Assembly (NCBI GenBank): GCA_944390675.1
Contig: CALXQR010000001.1
Location: forward strand, 248,001-312,000
From: an uncultured Burkholderiaceae bacterium
Lineage (GTDB): Bacteria > Pseudomonadota > Gammaproteobacteria > Burkholderiales > Burkholderiaceae_F
Length of the DNA: 64,000 nt
Direction: 5' to 3'
Below the pieces are notes generated by a model. It saw only the letters and a program-made list of their open reading frames with translations. It ran no database searches and had not been told where the DNA came from. A program made the position numbers and the translations under genes. Each line of letters starts with the position of its first letter. Positions within the stretch are counted from its first letter, which is position 1. Of the stretch, positions 8,663 to 18,183 are shown one piece after another.

Positions 8663-9985
8663 TTACGCTATTAAGGCGGGCAATTGGATTCGCATCGTTG
8701 TGCCTTTACCGTCTAAACCGTCTTCAATTTGGATTTCTCCGTGGTGAATTTCCACAATTCGTTTAACAATGGCGAGTCCCAAACCATGTCCCTGCGCCTT
8801 GGTCCCAAGTGCTCTATAGAAGCGATCAAAGACTCTCTTGCGCTCTTCGGGAGCGATGCCGGGCCCGTTGTCACTGACCTCAATGATGGCTAAATGATCC
8901 TGCTGTCGGATGGAAAGCAAAATGCGACCCTCGGGTTGCGTGTAGCGGATTGCGTTATCGGTCAGATTGGTGATAAGTAGTTTTAACGCATCTTCCATGC
9001 CTTCTACGCGCAAATCAACGGTGTTTGTTTCCAAAGCAATATTTTTTTGTTGGGCAAGAACGGAAAGTTCATCGACAACACTTCCGATTACATCGGCCAA
9101 ATTGACAACAACAAAGGGTTTTTTATGAGCATCGGGATCCAGTCGCGCAATGACCAACAGTTGCTGAACTAATCCGGTGGCTCGGTCAATGCCCGCGTGC
9201 AAGCGGTTAAACGCTTTTTGGCGGCTCTCTTCTGTTTTTGCGCGCTCGGCAAGCTGAACCTGCAATTTGAGTGCGGTAAGCGGCGTGCGAAGCTCATGCG
9301 CGGCATCCGATGCGAAACGCTTTTGAGATTCCAAGCTTTGCTCCAGCTTGGCTAAAAGATCATTTAAAGCAACCACCAATTGTTTGACTTCGACCGGGAG
9401 ACCTTTTACCGGCAAGGGTTCCAAAGAGGTAGAGGAGCGGGTGGAAACTATTTTTGCCGTTCGATTGAGGCTTGCCAAGCCCTGACCGACCAAAAGCCAA
9501 ACGGCAACCACTAAAAATGGCAATAAAAGCACCAATGGCTGAAGGATGTGCAATGCAGAGGTGAAAGCAAGTTTCACGCGAACATCAACAGGCTGCGCGG
9601 CAATAATGGACAGCGTCTCGTTCTTTTTTAAAGAAAAAATTCGCCATGTTTGTCCTTCGTGCCGGACATTGGCAAAGCCTTCAACATCCGTATCGGGAAA
9701 AGCAGAAGGGATATTGGCAGAAAGGTAGGTTTGCCCTGTGGCGCTGTCTCGCAGCTGAATGACGATATGCTGCTCGTCAGAGCTCGTTGCCTTCATGTTT
9801 GATAAGGCGCCGTCAGTATGCGCGCTCAAAGAAACGGCGATTTGTTCAAGTTCTGTGTCTAAGAAGCGATCCACTTCACCTCTGGCGGAGATGAAAGTCA
9901 TGTAGGTGGCCGCTACGCCCGCCAATAAAAGCGCGATGCAAAACGTCCATAAAAGCCTGTCACGAATGGAATACATTGAAATCAA
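8663..9985 (-). CDS. Two-component sensor histidine kinase, QseC/PmrB-like
   Basis: A 440-residue membrane kinase. Transmembrane helices lie at about 12-32 and 148-170, with a periplasmic sensor of about 115 residues between. A HAMP-like linker follows, then the dimerisation domain with phospho-acceptor His230 in SDAAHELRTPL, and the ATP domain with N (NLTDNAIRY), G1 (DNGPGI) and G2 (GHGLGLAIV) boxes. The H-box wording is close to QseC. Its first codons overlap the regulator stop by 4 bp (ATGA), so the two are translationally coupled. The signal it senses cannot be inferred. Confidence 0.9.
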   Translation of the reverse strand: MISMYSIRDRLLWTFCIALLLAGVAATYMTFISARGEVDRFLDTELEQIAVSLSAHTDGALSNMKATSSDEQHIVIQLRDSATGQTYLSANIPSAFPDTDVEGFANVRHEGQTWRIFSLKKNETLSIIAAQPVDVRVKLAFTSALHILQPLVLLLPFLVVAVWLLVGQGLASLNRTAKIVSTRSSTSLEPLPVKGLPVEVKQLVVALNDLLAKLEQSLESQKRFASDAAHELRTPLTALKLQVQLAERAKTEESRQKAFNRLHAGIDRATGLVQQLLVIARLDPDAHKKPFVVVNLADVIGSVVDELSVLAQQKNIALETNTVDLRVEGMEDALKLLITNLTDNAIRYTQPEGRILLSIRQQDHLAIIEVSDNGPGIAPEERKRVFDRFYRALGTKAQGHGLGLAIVKRIVEIHHGEIQIEDGLDGKGTTMRIQLPALIA

Positions 9986-10638
9986 GCTTCCAAAATATAA
10001 CCGACACCGCGCACGGTCTTAATGGCGTCTTCGCTTAACTTTTTGCGCAAATGGTGGATGTGAACCTCAATGGCGTTGCTGCCGATGGAGGAGTCCCAGT
10101 TATAGAGTTTTTCTTCCAATTGTGAGCGGGAAAGAACAAGACCGGGGCGCTCGGCCAGAGCCAAAAGCAAAGCGAATTCCTTGCTCGAGAGTAAAACAGA
10201 CTGACCGTCAAAGATGACTTCGTGAGTGGCCGGTTTAATTTGCAGACGGCCGCGCTCAATCATGGGTTCTGCTCGGCCGGCAGAACGGCGCAAAAGCGCT
10301 CGAACGCGGGCAAAGAGCTCATCCAAGTCAAAAGGTTTGATCAGATAGTCGTCGGCGCCAGCGTCAAGCCCTTTAATTCGGTCTTCCACTGTGTCGCGGG
10401 CCGTGGTGACCAGCACCGGTGTCAGGTTGCGCTCCGAGCGCATCTCTTCTAAAACTTTGATGCCATCCTTACCCGGTAAGCCTAAATCCAGAATAACTAA
10501 AGAAAATTCCGTTGTGCGCAGCGCCAGCAAGGCCGAGTGGCCGTCTTGGACCCAGTCAACCGCATAGCCTTCGTCTGTCAGGCCGTCGACCACGCTTTCG
10601 CCGATCATGGGGTCATCTTCAACCAATAGCAGTCTCAC
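9982..10638 (-). CDS. OmpR-family response regulator, QseB/PmrA-like
   Basis: A 218-residue response regulator with a receiver domain (acidic pair in VEDDP, phospho-Asp51 in LVILDLGLPG, conserved Lys in LIKPF) and a C-terminal winged-helix DNA-binding domain ending in TVRGVGYIL. The start codon is GTG at 10638, supported by GGAG 7 bases upstream. It is the first gene of the pair; targets are not visible, though pairs of this type often autoregulate. Confidence 0.92.
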   Translation of the reverse strand: MRLLLVEDDPMIGESVVDGLTDEGYAVDWVQDGHSALLALRTTEFSLVILDLGLPGKDGIKVLEEMRSERNLTPVLVTTARDTVEDRIKGLDAGADDYLIKPFDLDELFARVRALLRRSAGRAEPMIERGRLQIKPATHEVIFDGQSVLLSSKEFALLLALAERPGLVLSRSQLEEKLYNWDSSIGSNAIEVHIHHLRKKLSEDAIKTVRGVGYILEA

Positions 10639-10785
10639 GGTTTTCTCCTTGCTTGTTCATTTGTCTAGCACAGCCTATCAGAATGTTTTAATTTTTTAAA
10701 AATTTTAGAGAATTTAAAAATCCGCCAAGAAGGCTGACAAGTATGCTAATTTTAAAAACAGAAAAATTATAGAAGGAAAGAAAGG

Positions 10786-11205
10786 ATGTCAGAGTTGACA
10801 ACTTATGATGAGCAAGGCCCTAAAAAGAGCCTGCTTTTTATTACTCAGCTTGTTTATATTTTGCACGGACTCAGTATCGTTGTCGGATTGATGACAGGGG
10901 CGAGTATTATTTCGGCATTTTTGTTCGGCTGGCCCTCCATTGCCGCTGTTATTCTGAACTACATCATGGCGCCCGATGCCAGAGGGACTTTTCTGCAATC
11001 GCACTTTTCCTGGCAAATCCGCACTTTTTGGTACGGTATGATCTGGACAATTTTGGTGGCAATCGTGGGCGTCGTTTTAACGCCTTTGGTGATTGGTCCC
11101 TTTATTTGGTTTGGCGGTTTTATTGTTTTAGGAATTTGGGTCGCTTATCGAATTGCTGTCGGTTGGCTGCGTCTGCGTCAATATCGACCGATTTTTTCGA
11201 ATTGA
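10786..11205 (+). CDS. Small DUF4870-like (COG3671-type) membrane protein
   Basis: A 139-residue protein with about three hydrophobic segments (about 18-40, 42-63 and 82-120). The stretch DARGTFLQSHFSWQIRTFWY matches the conserved centre of COG3671/DUF4870 membrane proteins, whose role is unknown. An AGGAAAG stretch precedes the ATG. It stands alone between the divergent two-component operon and the fadL-type gene. Confidence 0.75.
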   Translation: MSELTTYDEQGPKKSLLFITQLVYILHGLSIVVGLMTGASIISAFLFGWPSIAAVILNYIMAPDARGTFLQSHFSWQIRTFWYGMIWTILVAIVGVVLTPLVIGPFIWFGGFIVLGIWVAYRIAVGWLRLRQYRPIFSN

Positions 11206-11316
11206 ACAAAATTCTTCCCCGACAGATTAGACTGTTTAGGGTAGAGTAAGGGTTTTTACTAATAAAAATAGCGAAAATGTAACCAAAAAAATCAGCAAAA
11301 TTTAGCCGTTTTGGAA

Positions 11317-11366
11317 GCGTAAAGGTTTTCTTGCTTGTTCCTGAACCTTTGCGCTTTTTATTTTGC
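11317..11366 (+). terminator. Terminator or attenuator-like hairpin before the fadL-type gene
   Basis: An 11-bp stem (GCGTAAAGGTT pairing with AACCTTTGCGC, one G-U) with a 16-base loop is followed by TTTTTATTTT. It has the form of an intrinsic terminator. It may end the upstream membrane-protein transcript, or, since only 26 bp remain before the fadL-type ATG, control read-through into that gene. Confidence 0.7.
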
Positions 11367-11392
11367 AATTTTCCCATTCTGGAGAATAAGAA

Positions 11393-12736
11393 ATGTCTTT
11401 CATGAAAAAGAGCGCTGCTGCGTTAGTGTTAACCGGTGTGAGCGTTGCTGTTTCGACGGCTTTTGCTGCCGGTTTCCAATTAACGGAACAATCCTCTTTG
11501 GGTGCCGGCCGTGCCTACGCTGGCGCCGGTATCGTCGGTGACGATTTGTCTGCTGTGCACTACAACCCGGCCGGTATGACGTTGCTCGACGGCACGCGTT
11601 TTCAAGCCGGCGGTGTTTGGATCGGTTTGAATGCTGATTTCAAAGGCAATAACGGTGAATCTGAAAACGGTCGTTTGAAAGGCCAAATGATTCCCGCCGG
11701 CTACGTGACCCACCAAGTCAACGACAAGGTGTGGTTGGGTTTTGCCATGACGGTGCCCTTCGGTATGGGTACGGAATATGACCGCAATTGGGAACACGCC
11801 AACCGCGGTACGTCTGCCAAGATTTACACCTTTGACATGAACCCGAGCATTGCTTACAAGGTGAGCGATTTCATCAGCGTCGGCGCCGGTGTTTCTGTCC
11901 AATACGCTAAGGCTGAACTCGGTATGCGTATGGATGTCCCGGGAGCCCCTGGTAAGGATATGGCTCACGGTAAGGTTGAAGCTGATAGCTGGGACTGGGG
12001 TTATAACTTTGGTGTCATGATCAGCCCGACCGATAAGCTCCGCTTTGGTTTGGCATACCGCTCTGCCATCAAGCATGAAGCAGATGGTGACGTGACGTTG
12101 TCTTCCGTAAATGCTGATACCCTTAATCAGATGTTGCCCGGCGCAGGTGCTCTTGCTCCTCTGCTCGAAGGCCAAATGTTAGGTACGTCTGCCACCATCA
12201 AGACGCCGGATACGCTTATGCTGACGGGTACGTGGGAAGCCACGGATCAATTGCGCTTGTCCGGTTTGATTCGTTGGGCGAACTGGTCTAACTTTGATGA
12301 CCTGACGCTTGAAAATAGTGTGCCTTCCGGTTTGGGTATGATGGCGGGTCAATTTGGTCCGGGCGGACAAGCTTTGGTGGGACAAGTCAAAGAAGTTACC
12401 ATCGAAAACAAGTGGCAGGACACCTGGTTGTTCTCTATCGGTGCTGACTATCGTATCAACAGCGCCTTCACCGTTCGCGGTGGTTTGGCCTACGAAACGA
12501 GCCCGGTTGACGATCAATCGACCCGCATGGCTGTGATTCCTGATACCGATCGCGTTTGGTTCTCCTTGGGTGCCTCTTGGTATCCCACGCAGGATTTGCA
12601 ATTTGACGTGGGCGCAACGTACCTGATGGGCGTCGGCGACAAAGATCTCTATAACGACGTCAATGGTAAGAAGGTCGGTAAGTACGACTCTTTGGATGCC
12701 TACTTGCTCGGCGTTCAAATGCAATACCGCTTCTAA
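11393..12736 (+). CDS. fadL: FadL/OmpP1-type outer-membrane transport protein
   Basis: A 447-residue outer-membrane beta-barrel for uptake of hydrophobic compounds such as long-chain fatty acids. A signal peptide ends at STAFAAGF. The mature start GFQLTEQSSLGAGRAYAGAG and the following VHYNPAGMTLL are the classic FadL N-terminal hatch signatures. The protein ends in an aromatic residue (QYRF), as expected for barrel assembly. ATG at 11393 is supported by GGAG 8 bases upstream; an ATG three codons later is possible. The substrate is not certain, since the family also imports aromatics. Confidence 0.92.
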   Translation: MSFMKKSAAALVLTGVSVAVSTAFAAGFQLTEQSSLGAGRAYAGAGIVGDDLSAVHYNPAGMTLLDGTRFQAGGVWIGLNADFKGNNGESENGRLKGQMIPAGYVTHQVNDKVWLGFAMTVPFGMGTEYDRNWEHANRGTSAKIYTFDMNPSIAYKVSDFISVGAGVSVQYAKAELGMRMDVPGAPGKDMAHGKVEADSWDWGYNFGVMISPTDKLRFGLAYRSAIKHEADGDVTLSSVNADTLNQMLPGAGALAPLLEGQMLGTSATIKTPDTLMLTGTWEATDQLRLSGLIRWANWSNFDDLTLENSVPSGLGMMAGQFGPGGQALVGQVKEVTIENKWQDTWLFSIGADYRINSAFTVRGGLAYETSPVDDQSTRMAVIPDTDRVWFSLGASWYPTQDLQFDVGATYLMGVGDKDLYNDVNGKKVGKYDSLDAYLLGVQMQYRF

Positions 12737-12763
12737 TCTAAGTTAGAGAGAATCACTTAGAAG

Positions 12764-12796
12764 GCCAGCTTCTCTGAGTCAGAGGGGCTGGCTTTT
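12764..12796 (+). terminator. Intrinsic terminator after the fadL-type gene
   Basis: A 12-bp stem starting GCCAGC and closing GCTGGC, with two G-U pairs and a 5-base loop, is followed by TTTT. It sits 27 bp after the stop codon. Confidence 0.88.
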
Positions 12797-12843
12797 CTGT
12801 TTCAGTGGTAATAACATAAGTCGCGTTTTTTAGTGAGGGATGT

Positions 12844-13398
12844 ATGGCGCTCGGTGCGACGATATACAAAGCAACAATTGATATTTCAGATGTGGACCGT
12901 GGTTACTACGGGACGCATCTTTGCACGCTTGCGCGCCACCCTTCGGAAACAGAAGAACGTTTAGCGATCCGGCTGCTGGCTTTTTGCCTCTATGTTGGGG
13001 AAACTGACATGCGCCTGGAATTCGGCAGGGGACTTTCAACCGAAGGTGAACCCGCCCTTTGGGAAATTGATGACACCGGATCCATTGCCCGCTGGATTGA
13101 TGTGGGCGTGCCCGATGTCAAGCAGGTGAGAAAAGCCGCCGGGCGCAGCAATGAAGAAATTGTGATTGCCTATGGCGAAGACCGTATTGATCCTTGGTGG
13201 AAGCAGCATGGATCAGATATGCGCAAAGTCGATAAATTATCCGTGGCAATGGTTAAAGATGGGGAAATTGCTCAAATGCTGCCGCTCATGTCTAGGACCA
13301 TGCATTTGACAGTGACAGTGCAAGACGGCGTGATTTGGTTATCTGACAGCGTGCACACGGCGCAGGTTCAGCTGCATTGGCTGCTCAGAAGAGATTAA
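12844..13398 (+). CDS. yaeQ: YaeQ family protein
   Basis: A 184-residue protein matching YaeQ along its whole length (about 181 in E. coli). Landmarks are the start MALGATIYKATIDISDVDRG, the LARHPSETEERLAIRLLAF core and TVQDGVIWLSD near the end. The fold is related to PD-(D/E)XK nucleases; YaeQ was reported to compensate for loss of RfaH, but its function is unsettled. Its stop codon overlaps that of the convergent ybgE gene. Confidence 0.93.
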   Translation: MALGATIYKATIDISDVDRGYYGTHLCTLARHPSETEERLAIRLLAFCLYVGETDMRLEFGRGLSTEGEPALWEIDDTGSIARWIDVGVPDVKQVRKAAGRSNEEIVIAYGEDRIDPWWKQHGSDMRKVDKLSVAMVKDGEIAQMLPLMSRTMHLTVTVQDGVIWLSDSVHTAQVQLHWLLRRD

Positions 13399-13661
13399 TT
13401 GCTGATAATCATGGCCGCACCCAGGAGCATCAGAGGCCAAGCAACAATGGGCGAGAAGAAAAATTTAAGGTAGCGATTTTCAGGCACGAATCCAAAACCG
13501 TGCACATAAGCCGCGCTCATTCCCAATAAAAGACAAACAAGCCAGCCGTGAGGCACGGTATTCATATCAACCGCAATCCATCGGGGAAAACAGACAATCG
13601 CCACTGTGACGGCAAAAGCCGCCACAATGGAGACGATTCTGGTTAAAAACGAAACGGTCAT
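13395..13661 (-). CDS. ybgE: Cyd operon protein YbgE
   Basis: An 88-residue membrane protein with three hydrophobic segments. The region HGWLVCLLLGMSAAYVHGFG followed by a Phe-Val-Pro matches the conserved HG...HGxGFxP pattern of YbgE, which accompanies cytochrome bd genes. It is the last gene of the cyd operon and overlaps cydX by 4 bp (ATGA). At its other end it overlaps the yaeQ stop by 4 bp. Its role is unknown. Confidence 0.82.
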   Translation of the reverse strand: MTVSFLTRIVSIVAAFAVTVAIVCFPRWIAVDMNTVPHGWLVCLLLGMSAAYVHGFGFVPENRYLKFFFSPIVAWPLMLLGAAMIISN

Positions 13662-13762
13662 TGTTTGTCGCCGTTTTCTGCTTTCAGCTCATAGGTGACA
13701 GCCATTAAAACAGCGAAGATGATGGCAAGCAATAAGCCGACGAACCAATAAATGTAAAACAT
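13658..13762 (-). CDS. cydX: Cytochrome bd oxidase small subunit CydX
   Basis: A 34-residue protein read by hand on the reverse strand, starting MFYIYWFVGLLLAIIFAVLM and ending KAENGDKQ. It has one transmembrane helix with the Tyr/Trp-rich start and the Glu after the helix that mark CydX, a small subunit needed for stable haem d in CydAB. It lies 12 bp after cydB and overlaps ybgE, the standard cydABX-ybgE order. Confidence 0.92.
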   Translation of the reverse strand: MFYIYWFVGLLLAIIFAVLMAVTYELKAENGDKQ

Positions 13763-13774
13763 ATTCTGTCCCTA

Positions 13775-14914
13775 TCAGTAAAGCGATTTGTCGTTTTCCT
13801 TAATGTACTGAGCCGTCAATTTTCCGCTCATGACCTTATAGGCCCATCCTGTATAGATAAGCACAATAGGCAGGAAAATCAGGGTGACAATAAACATCAC
13901 CTGAAGCGTCAATTGAGAGCTTGTGCAGTCCCACATCGTGAGCGATGAAACCGGGTGGCTGGAAGAAGGCAGCACAAACGGGAACATCGCGATAAGCGGG
14001 GTCAGGACAATGCAAAGGATGCTGACAGCGCTGGCAAGCACGGCCGACAACGGACGCCAGGTGTATTCAAAAAACACTCCCAGTCCTGCTGCCGCGATTG
14101 CCAAGACAGGAACGGCAAAGAGCACAGGATAACTAAAGAAGTTATGGAACCAAGCTCCTTCACTGATGTGCACCGTTTTCAGGAGCGGATTGGCGACGCC
14201 TGCGGGGTTGATATCTGCGGCAATGTAGCCTTCGATACCGAAATAAACCCAAAGGCCGCCTAAAGCAAAAAGCACGGCTGTCAGGGTACCGGCGATAATT
14301 CCGACTCTTTGGGCTCTAGCCTGCAGCGGTCCCGTGGTTCGAAGCAGCAGGTAGTTGGCGCCGTGAAAAACGATCATGGCGATGGAAACGACGCCGCAAA
14401 GCAGTGCGAAAGGATTTAACAGCGCCCAGAAGCTGCCCGTATAGGTTGAGCGGAGCGTTTCATCAAAGTGAAACGGTACGCCTTGGAGCATGTTGCCGAA
14501 CGCAACTCCAAAAATGATTGGAGGAATAAAGCTGCCGACGAATAAGGCCCAATCCCAGGAGCTGCGCCATTTTTCAGCGGGCACTTTACTTCTGTAGTCA
14601 AAAGCGACAGGACGCAGAATCAAAGCTGCTAAGACGATAAAAAGCGCCCAGTACAGTCCGGAAAACGCTGTCGCATAAACCAAGGGCCATGCGGCAAAGA
14701 TCGCGCCGCCTCCCGTCAAAAGCCAAACCTGGTTACCGTCCCAATGCGGAGCGACGGTATTGATCATGACTCTGCGTTCTGTGTCGTCTTTGCCTAAGAA
14801 GGGTAAAAGTGTGCCAACACCCATATCTTGGCCGTCCATCACTGCAAATCCGACCAAAAGTACGCCAACAAAGAGCCACCAGATGAGCTTTAAGATTTCA
14901 TAATCAATCATCAT
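13775..14914 (-). CDS. cydB: Cytochrome bd ubiquinol oxidase subunit II
   Basis: A 379-residue integral membrane subunit with about eight or nine helices, the usual CydB length. The start [20 protein letters not shown] and the following [11 protein letters not shown] and [14 protein letters not shown] motifs are CydB signatures. It supports CydA in quinol oxidation and O2 reduction and is typical of low-oxygen growth. It starts 2 bp after cydA. Confidence 0.96.
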   Translation of the reverse strand: MMIDYEILKLIWWLFVGVLLVGFAVMDGQDMGVGTLLPFLGKDDTERRVMINTVAPHWDGNQVWLLTGGGAIFAAWPLVYATAFSGLYWALFIVLAALILRPVAFDYRSKVPAEKWRSSWDWALFVGSFIPPIIFGVAFGNMLQGVPFHFDETLRSTYTGSFWALLNPFALLCGVVSIAMIVFHGANYLLLRTTGPLQARAQRVGIIAGTLTAVLFALGGLWVYFGIEGYIAADINPAGVANPLLKTVHISEGAWFHNFFSYPVLFAVPVLAIAAAGLGVFFEYTWRPLSAVLASAVSILCIVLTPLIAMFPFVLPSSSHPVSSLTMWDCTSSQLTLQVMFIVTLIFLPIVLIYTGWAYKVMSGKLTAQYIKENDKSLY

Positions 14915-14916
14915 TG

Positions 14917-16485
14917 TTACTCCTTGTCATTGATGCTGTTGCGCTCAAAGAAGTAGCGCCCGGTACCCAAATAGCTCGGTCCTGTTTTAACCAGTTTGAT
15001 CATGAGCCACATTTCCGCAATTAAAAGAGCGGAATATAAGAGGACAAAGCCAACCAGTGAACCCATCACGCTGCCGACAGAAAGCGTGGAAGTGGAGAGG
15101 TGCACCGGTAGAATTTCATAAATGCTCCAAGGTTGTCTGCCATATTCAGCGACCATCCAGCCGAGTTCGCACGCAATCCAAGGAAGCGGCAGGGCAAAAA
15201 AGCTTGCCTTGAGAAGCCAGCGCCGCTCGGTAATGAGATTTTTGGCTGAATAAAAGAGGCTCAAAGCAAAAATGACGAGAAGTGCCACGCCGCATCCTAC
15301 CATTGCACGGAAACTCCAGAACATGATGTTGACACCAGGAATCGTGTCTTTGGCGGCTTGAGCGATCATTTCATCCGTTGCCTGGGCAGGATCTTCAGTG
15401 TACTTTCGAAGAAGCATGCCGTAGCCCAAGTCATTTTTTACGCTTTCAAATTGTTCGCGAAGTTCCGGATTGGCAGGATCCTTGCGAAGCGCGGTAAGCG
15501 TCTGCATAGCGACGACACCATTGCGAATCCGCAAAGAGTTTTCTTCAATGAGATCCTTGATTCCGGGAATCGGCGTGTCTAAAGAGCGGGTGGCGATGAT
15601 GCCGAAAAGCCAAGGGATTTCAATATTGGCTCGGGTCACCATGTTTTCTTCATCAGGCAGGCCAAATATCGTCATCGGAGCCGGCGCAGGCACCGTTTCC
15701 CACGCGGCTTCCATGGCGGCCATTTTCGCCGGTTGATCTTTGGCTACGAGATAGCCCGATTCGTCGCCTAAATGAATGGTGAAAAGGGAGACCACAAGCC
15801 CAAAGGCAGCGGCGACTCTGAAAGAGCGTTTGGCAAATTCCAAATCACGGCCTTTGAGGATGTACCAGGCGGAGATCGCAAGCACAAAAAGCGCTCCTGT
15901 GACGTAACCTGCGGCGATGGTGTGGCCAAATTTCGCCTGAGCCCAAGGACTCAGAATGACATCAAAGAAATTGGTCATTTCCATGCGCATCGTTTCGAAA
16001 TTGAAGTCAGAGCCGACAGGGTACTGCATCCATGCATTGGCAATCAAAATCCAGAGTGCAGAAAGGTTGGAACCCAAAGCCATGCAGATTGTGACAATCA
16101 GGTGCGTTGATTTTTTCAGGCGAGTCCAACCGAAGAAGAATAAACCGATGAAGGTTGATTCCAAGAAAAACGCCATTAACCCTTCAATAGCGAGGGGAGC
16201 GCCGAAAATGTCACCCACATAGTGAGAGTAATAAGCCCAGTTTGTGCCGAACTGAAATTCCATGGTAATCCCGGTGGCTACACCTAAGGCGAAATTCACG
16301 CCGAAAAGCTTGCCCCAGAATTTAGTCATGTCTTTATAGATTTCTTTCCCCGTGGTTACGTAGCAAGCCTCCATGACGACCAACATAAAGGAAAGGCCGA
16401 GGGTCAGGGGAACGAAAATAAAGTGATACATGGATGTCAGCGCGAACTGCCATCGTGATAAATCAACTAATTCGGTTGGAATCAT
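14917..16485 (-). CDS. cydA: Cytochrome bd ubiquinol oxidase subunit I
   Basis: A 522-residue quinol oxidase subunit, the same length as E. coli CydA and so of the long Q-loop type. It carries the family motif GRQPW in [10 protein letters not shown], the haem-ligand His near residue 21 ([13 protein letters not shown]), the His region near GYVTGALFV, and the [12 protein letters not shown] segment of the Q-loop. The complex reduces O2 to water using quinol at the inner membrane without pumping protons. It is the second gene of the operon, after the small CydP. Confidence 0.97.
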   Translation of the reverse strand: MIPTELVDLSRWQFALTSMYHFIFVPLTLGLSFMLVVMEACYVTTGKEIYKDMTKFWGKLFGVNFALGVATGITMEFQFGTNWAYYSHYVGDIFGAPLAIEGLMAFFLESTFIGLFFFGWTRLKKSTHLIVTICMALGSNLSALWILIANAWMQYPVGSDFNFETMRMEMTNFFDVILSPWAQAKFGHTIAAGYVTGALFVLAISAWYILKGRDLEFAKRSFRVAAAFGLVVSLFTIHLGDESGYLVAKDQPAKMAAMEAAWETVPAPAPMTIFGLPDEENMVTRANIEIPWLFGIIATRSLDTPIPGIKDLIEENSLRIRNGVVAMQTLTALRKDPANPELREQFESVKNDLGYGMLLRKYTEDPAQATDEMIAQAAKDTIPGVNIMFWSFRAMVGCGVALLVIFALSLFYSAKNLITERRWLLKASFFALPLPWIACELGWMVAEYGRQPWSIYEILPVHLSTSTLSVGSVMGSLVGFVLLYSALLIAEMWLMIKLVKTGPSYLGTGRYFFERNSINDKE

Positions 16486-16518
16486 AAAAATACCTTTCGA
16501 ATAGATTAGTGGCGACGC

Positions 16519-16737
16519 CTATTGAGCGTTTTGATTGTTCGCTGTCGTATGCCCTGAATCCGTATCGGCTAACAGGGCTTGACTGACAGTTTGAGGCGTC
16601 GTTTCAATTCGCGTGTCGGAGCCGAAAAATAACAATCCCAGGCAGAGAATAAACGTAATTTTGCAGAGCAACGCGAGACTCACGTTGCCGAGAAGTTTTT
16701 TGTCGTTAGTTGAGAGATTATTTTTAGGTTCCGGCAT
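16519..16737 (-). CDS. cydP: Putative cytochrome bd small subunit CydP
   Basis: A 72-residue protein with one transmembrane helix (about 19-40; LALLCKITFILCLGLLFFG) after a Lys-rich N-terminus. Size, topology and position just before cydA match the CydP family seen ahead of cydAB in beta- and gammaproteobacteria. The C-terminal third is polar and less conserved. Function is proposed from context only. Confidence 0.7.
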   Translation of the reverse strand: MPEPKNNLSTNDKKLLGNVSLALLCKITFILCLGLLFFGSDTRIETTPQTVSQALLADTDSGHTTANNQNAQ

Positions 16738-16810
16738 GATCAGTTTGAAGGATACTGACTGTTCAGAATTTTTGACTGCGTTGTTAATAAAAAGCTATCG
16801 GCGCCATTGA

Positions 16811-16837
16811 AAAAAGCGAGGCTATGACTCGCTTTTT
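16811..16837 (-). terminator. Intrinsic terminator after the DUF1801 gene
   Basis: A perfect 10-bp stem (AAAAAGCGAG with CTCGCTTTTT) and a 7-base loop lie about 20 bp past the stop of the minus-strand gene. The A/T tails make it usable from both sides, although the cyd operon is transcribed away from it. Confidence 0.85.
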
Positions 16838-16856
16838 GAATCAAAGAGAAGTGAAA

Positions 16857-17360
16857 TTATTTTCTCTTTTTGCCTTTACGGTCATCGATAAGTTCGATCA
16901 TCTCTTCGTCGCGGCTCTTCATGGAAATGCGGACAACAGGAGGCGGAGCCTTTGCATCCTCTTCCGTGACGCCCCAAATAGCGAGCATTTGGGTTTGAGT
17001 CGGCACTTCGCCCTTTGCCACGCGTGCGCGACGGGCGGTGACGGAATCCCTTACGATTTTTTCAATGTTGTCTAAAGGAATGCGGTTGAGATCGCTAAAA
17101 AGGATGCTGCGGTGCGTCATATCAACGCTCAGCTTATCCTTGAAAGCTTCAATCACAGATTCTTCAGCGACATATAAAGTCATGGATTTGTCGCCGGATT
17201 CAAGTGCAAACAATGGTCCCTGAAGTTCATAGAAGGCAAGAGCATGACGCATGCTTTCTCTGACACCGCGAGCGGAACGACGAATCAGGCTGCAGATTTT
17301 AGCCATGGCCACTCGGCGATCGGGAGGCAAGTTTTGCAGGTAATCACCAACTGTCGACAT
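16857..17360 (-). CDS. DUF1801 domain protein
   Basis: A 167-residue cytoplasmic protein. Residues about 5-115 match DUF1801 (YLQNLPPDRRVAMAKICSLI, then MRHALAFYEL and a TLYVAEE strand), a small YdhG-like fold of unknown role. The C-terminus is basic (GKKRK). It appears to be a single-gene unit with its own terminator. Confidence 0.75.
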   Translation of the reverse strand: MSTVGDYLQNLPPDRRVAMAKICSLIRRSARGVRESMRHALAFYELQGPLFALESGDKSMTLYVAEESVIEAFKDKLSVDMTHRSILFSDLNRIPLDNIEKIVRDSVTARRARVAKGEVPTQTQMLAIWGVTEEDAKAPPPVVRISMKSRDEEMIELIDDRKGKKRK

Positions 17361-17469
17361 CTAAAAGACCCCTAAAAATCTGGGAAAAACAAGTTGCTAA
17401 TTTTACACGCAAATTATCCTTTCCTCCACTTTTGAGTAGAGTTTTTCTGAGTATTTTTCGGTACTTGCG

Positions 17470-17982
17470 TTATCGCCAGAAGATGAAATCAGCCTCGAAA
17501 GGCACGCGATTGATTTGGCCTTCGCGCGCGGGTGTGCACTTAACTTGGGGTATACCGCCTTTGGCATTTATTCGCTGAATATAACTGACTTTGGCAAAGG
17601 AGCCTGAGTGGGCTCGGGCGGTAACGGTAAAGAGAGCGTCGGCTAAATTTTTCCCATCGCTTGTCCCAATTTTTGTGATGCGGGAGGAGGCGATTTGCGA
17701 GCCGTCATTATGGACAAAAGAAAAGCGATAACCGTGTTTGGCTACGGCTTGACCATTTGAGGGATTAAAAAGGTAAGCGTTCGGGGCTTCAAATCGCCAG
17801 AACCACCCCTTCATGTCATGAACACATCGGAAAATCTGTTCTCCTGAAGCCTGCAAATGCATGATCGGCTGGACATTGGCCGGAGGGTTGATATCTTTTT
17901 GCACGGGTTCTTGTTGTATGGACGCACAAGAACTCAATAAGAAAGGCAGAAGGCAAAATGACAATCGAAATAACGCACGCAT
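17470..17982 (-). CDS. DUF3455-like lipoprotein
   Basis: A 170-residue predicted lipoprotein. The chosen start is the ATG at 17982, supported by GGAG 6 bases upstream; an in-frame ATG 33 bases earlier lacks this. The signal peptide ends in the lipobox LLSSC. The mature part contains an IFRC...WFWRFEAPNAYL...HGYRFSFVHNDGSQI pattern typical of DUF3455 proteins, which carry a Cys pair (here in IFRC and VKC). Function is unknown. Confidence 0.75.
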   Translation of the reverse strand: MRALFRLSFCLLPFLLSSCASIQQEPVQKDINPPANVQPIMHLQASGEQIFRCVHDMKGWFWRFEAPNAYLFNPSNGQAVAKHGYRFSFVHNDGSQIASSRITKIGTSDGKNLADALFTVTARAHSGSFAKVSYIQRINAKGGIPQVKCTPAREGQINRVPFEADFIFWR

Positions 17983-18183
17983 AGCCAACTCCGGGCGGCA
18001 ATGGAAGATAAACATAAACGAAGTCTACAGAAAAACATCAGTGGGAAGATAGCCGCTTGATTTTGGAAAGTCTGCTTAGGTAGAAAGTCTCATAAATGAG
18101 AAAAATTCTCTGTTAAAAGCTGAACAGCTTCGCTAAAAGATGTTATGGTAGCTATCCGCTGTTGTTTTTTCGAAGGGTATTTT

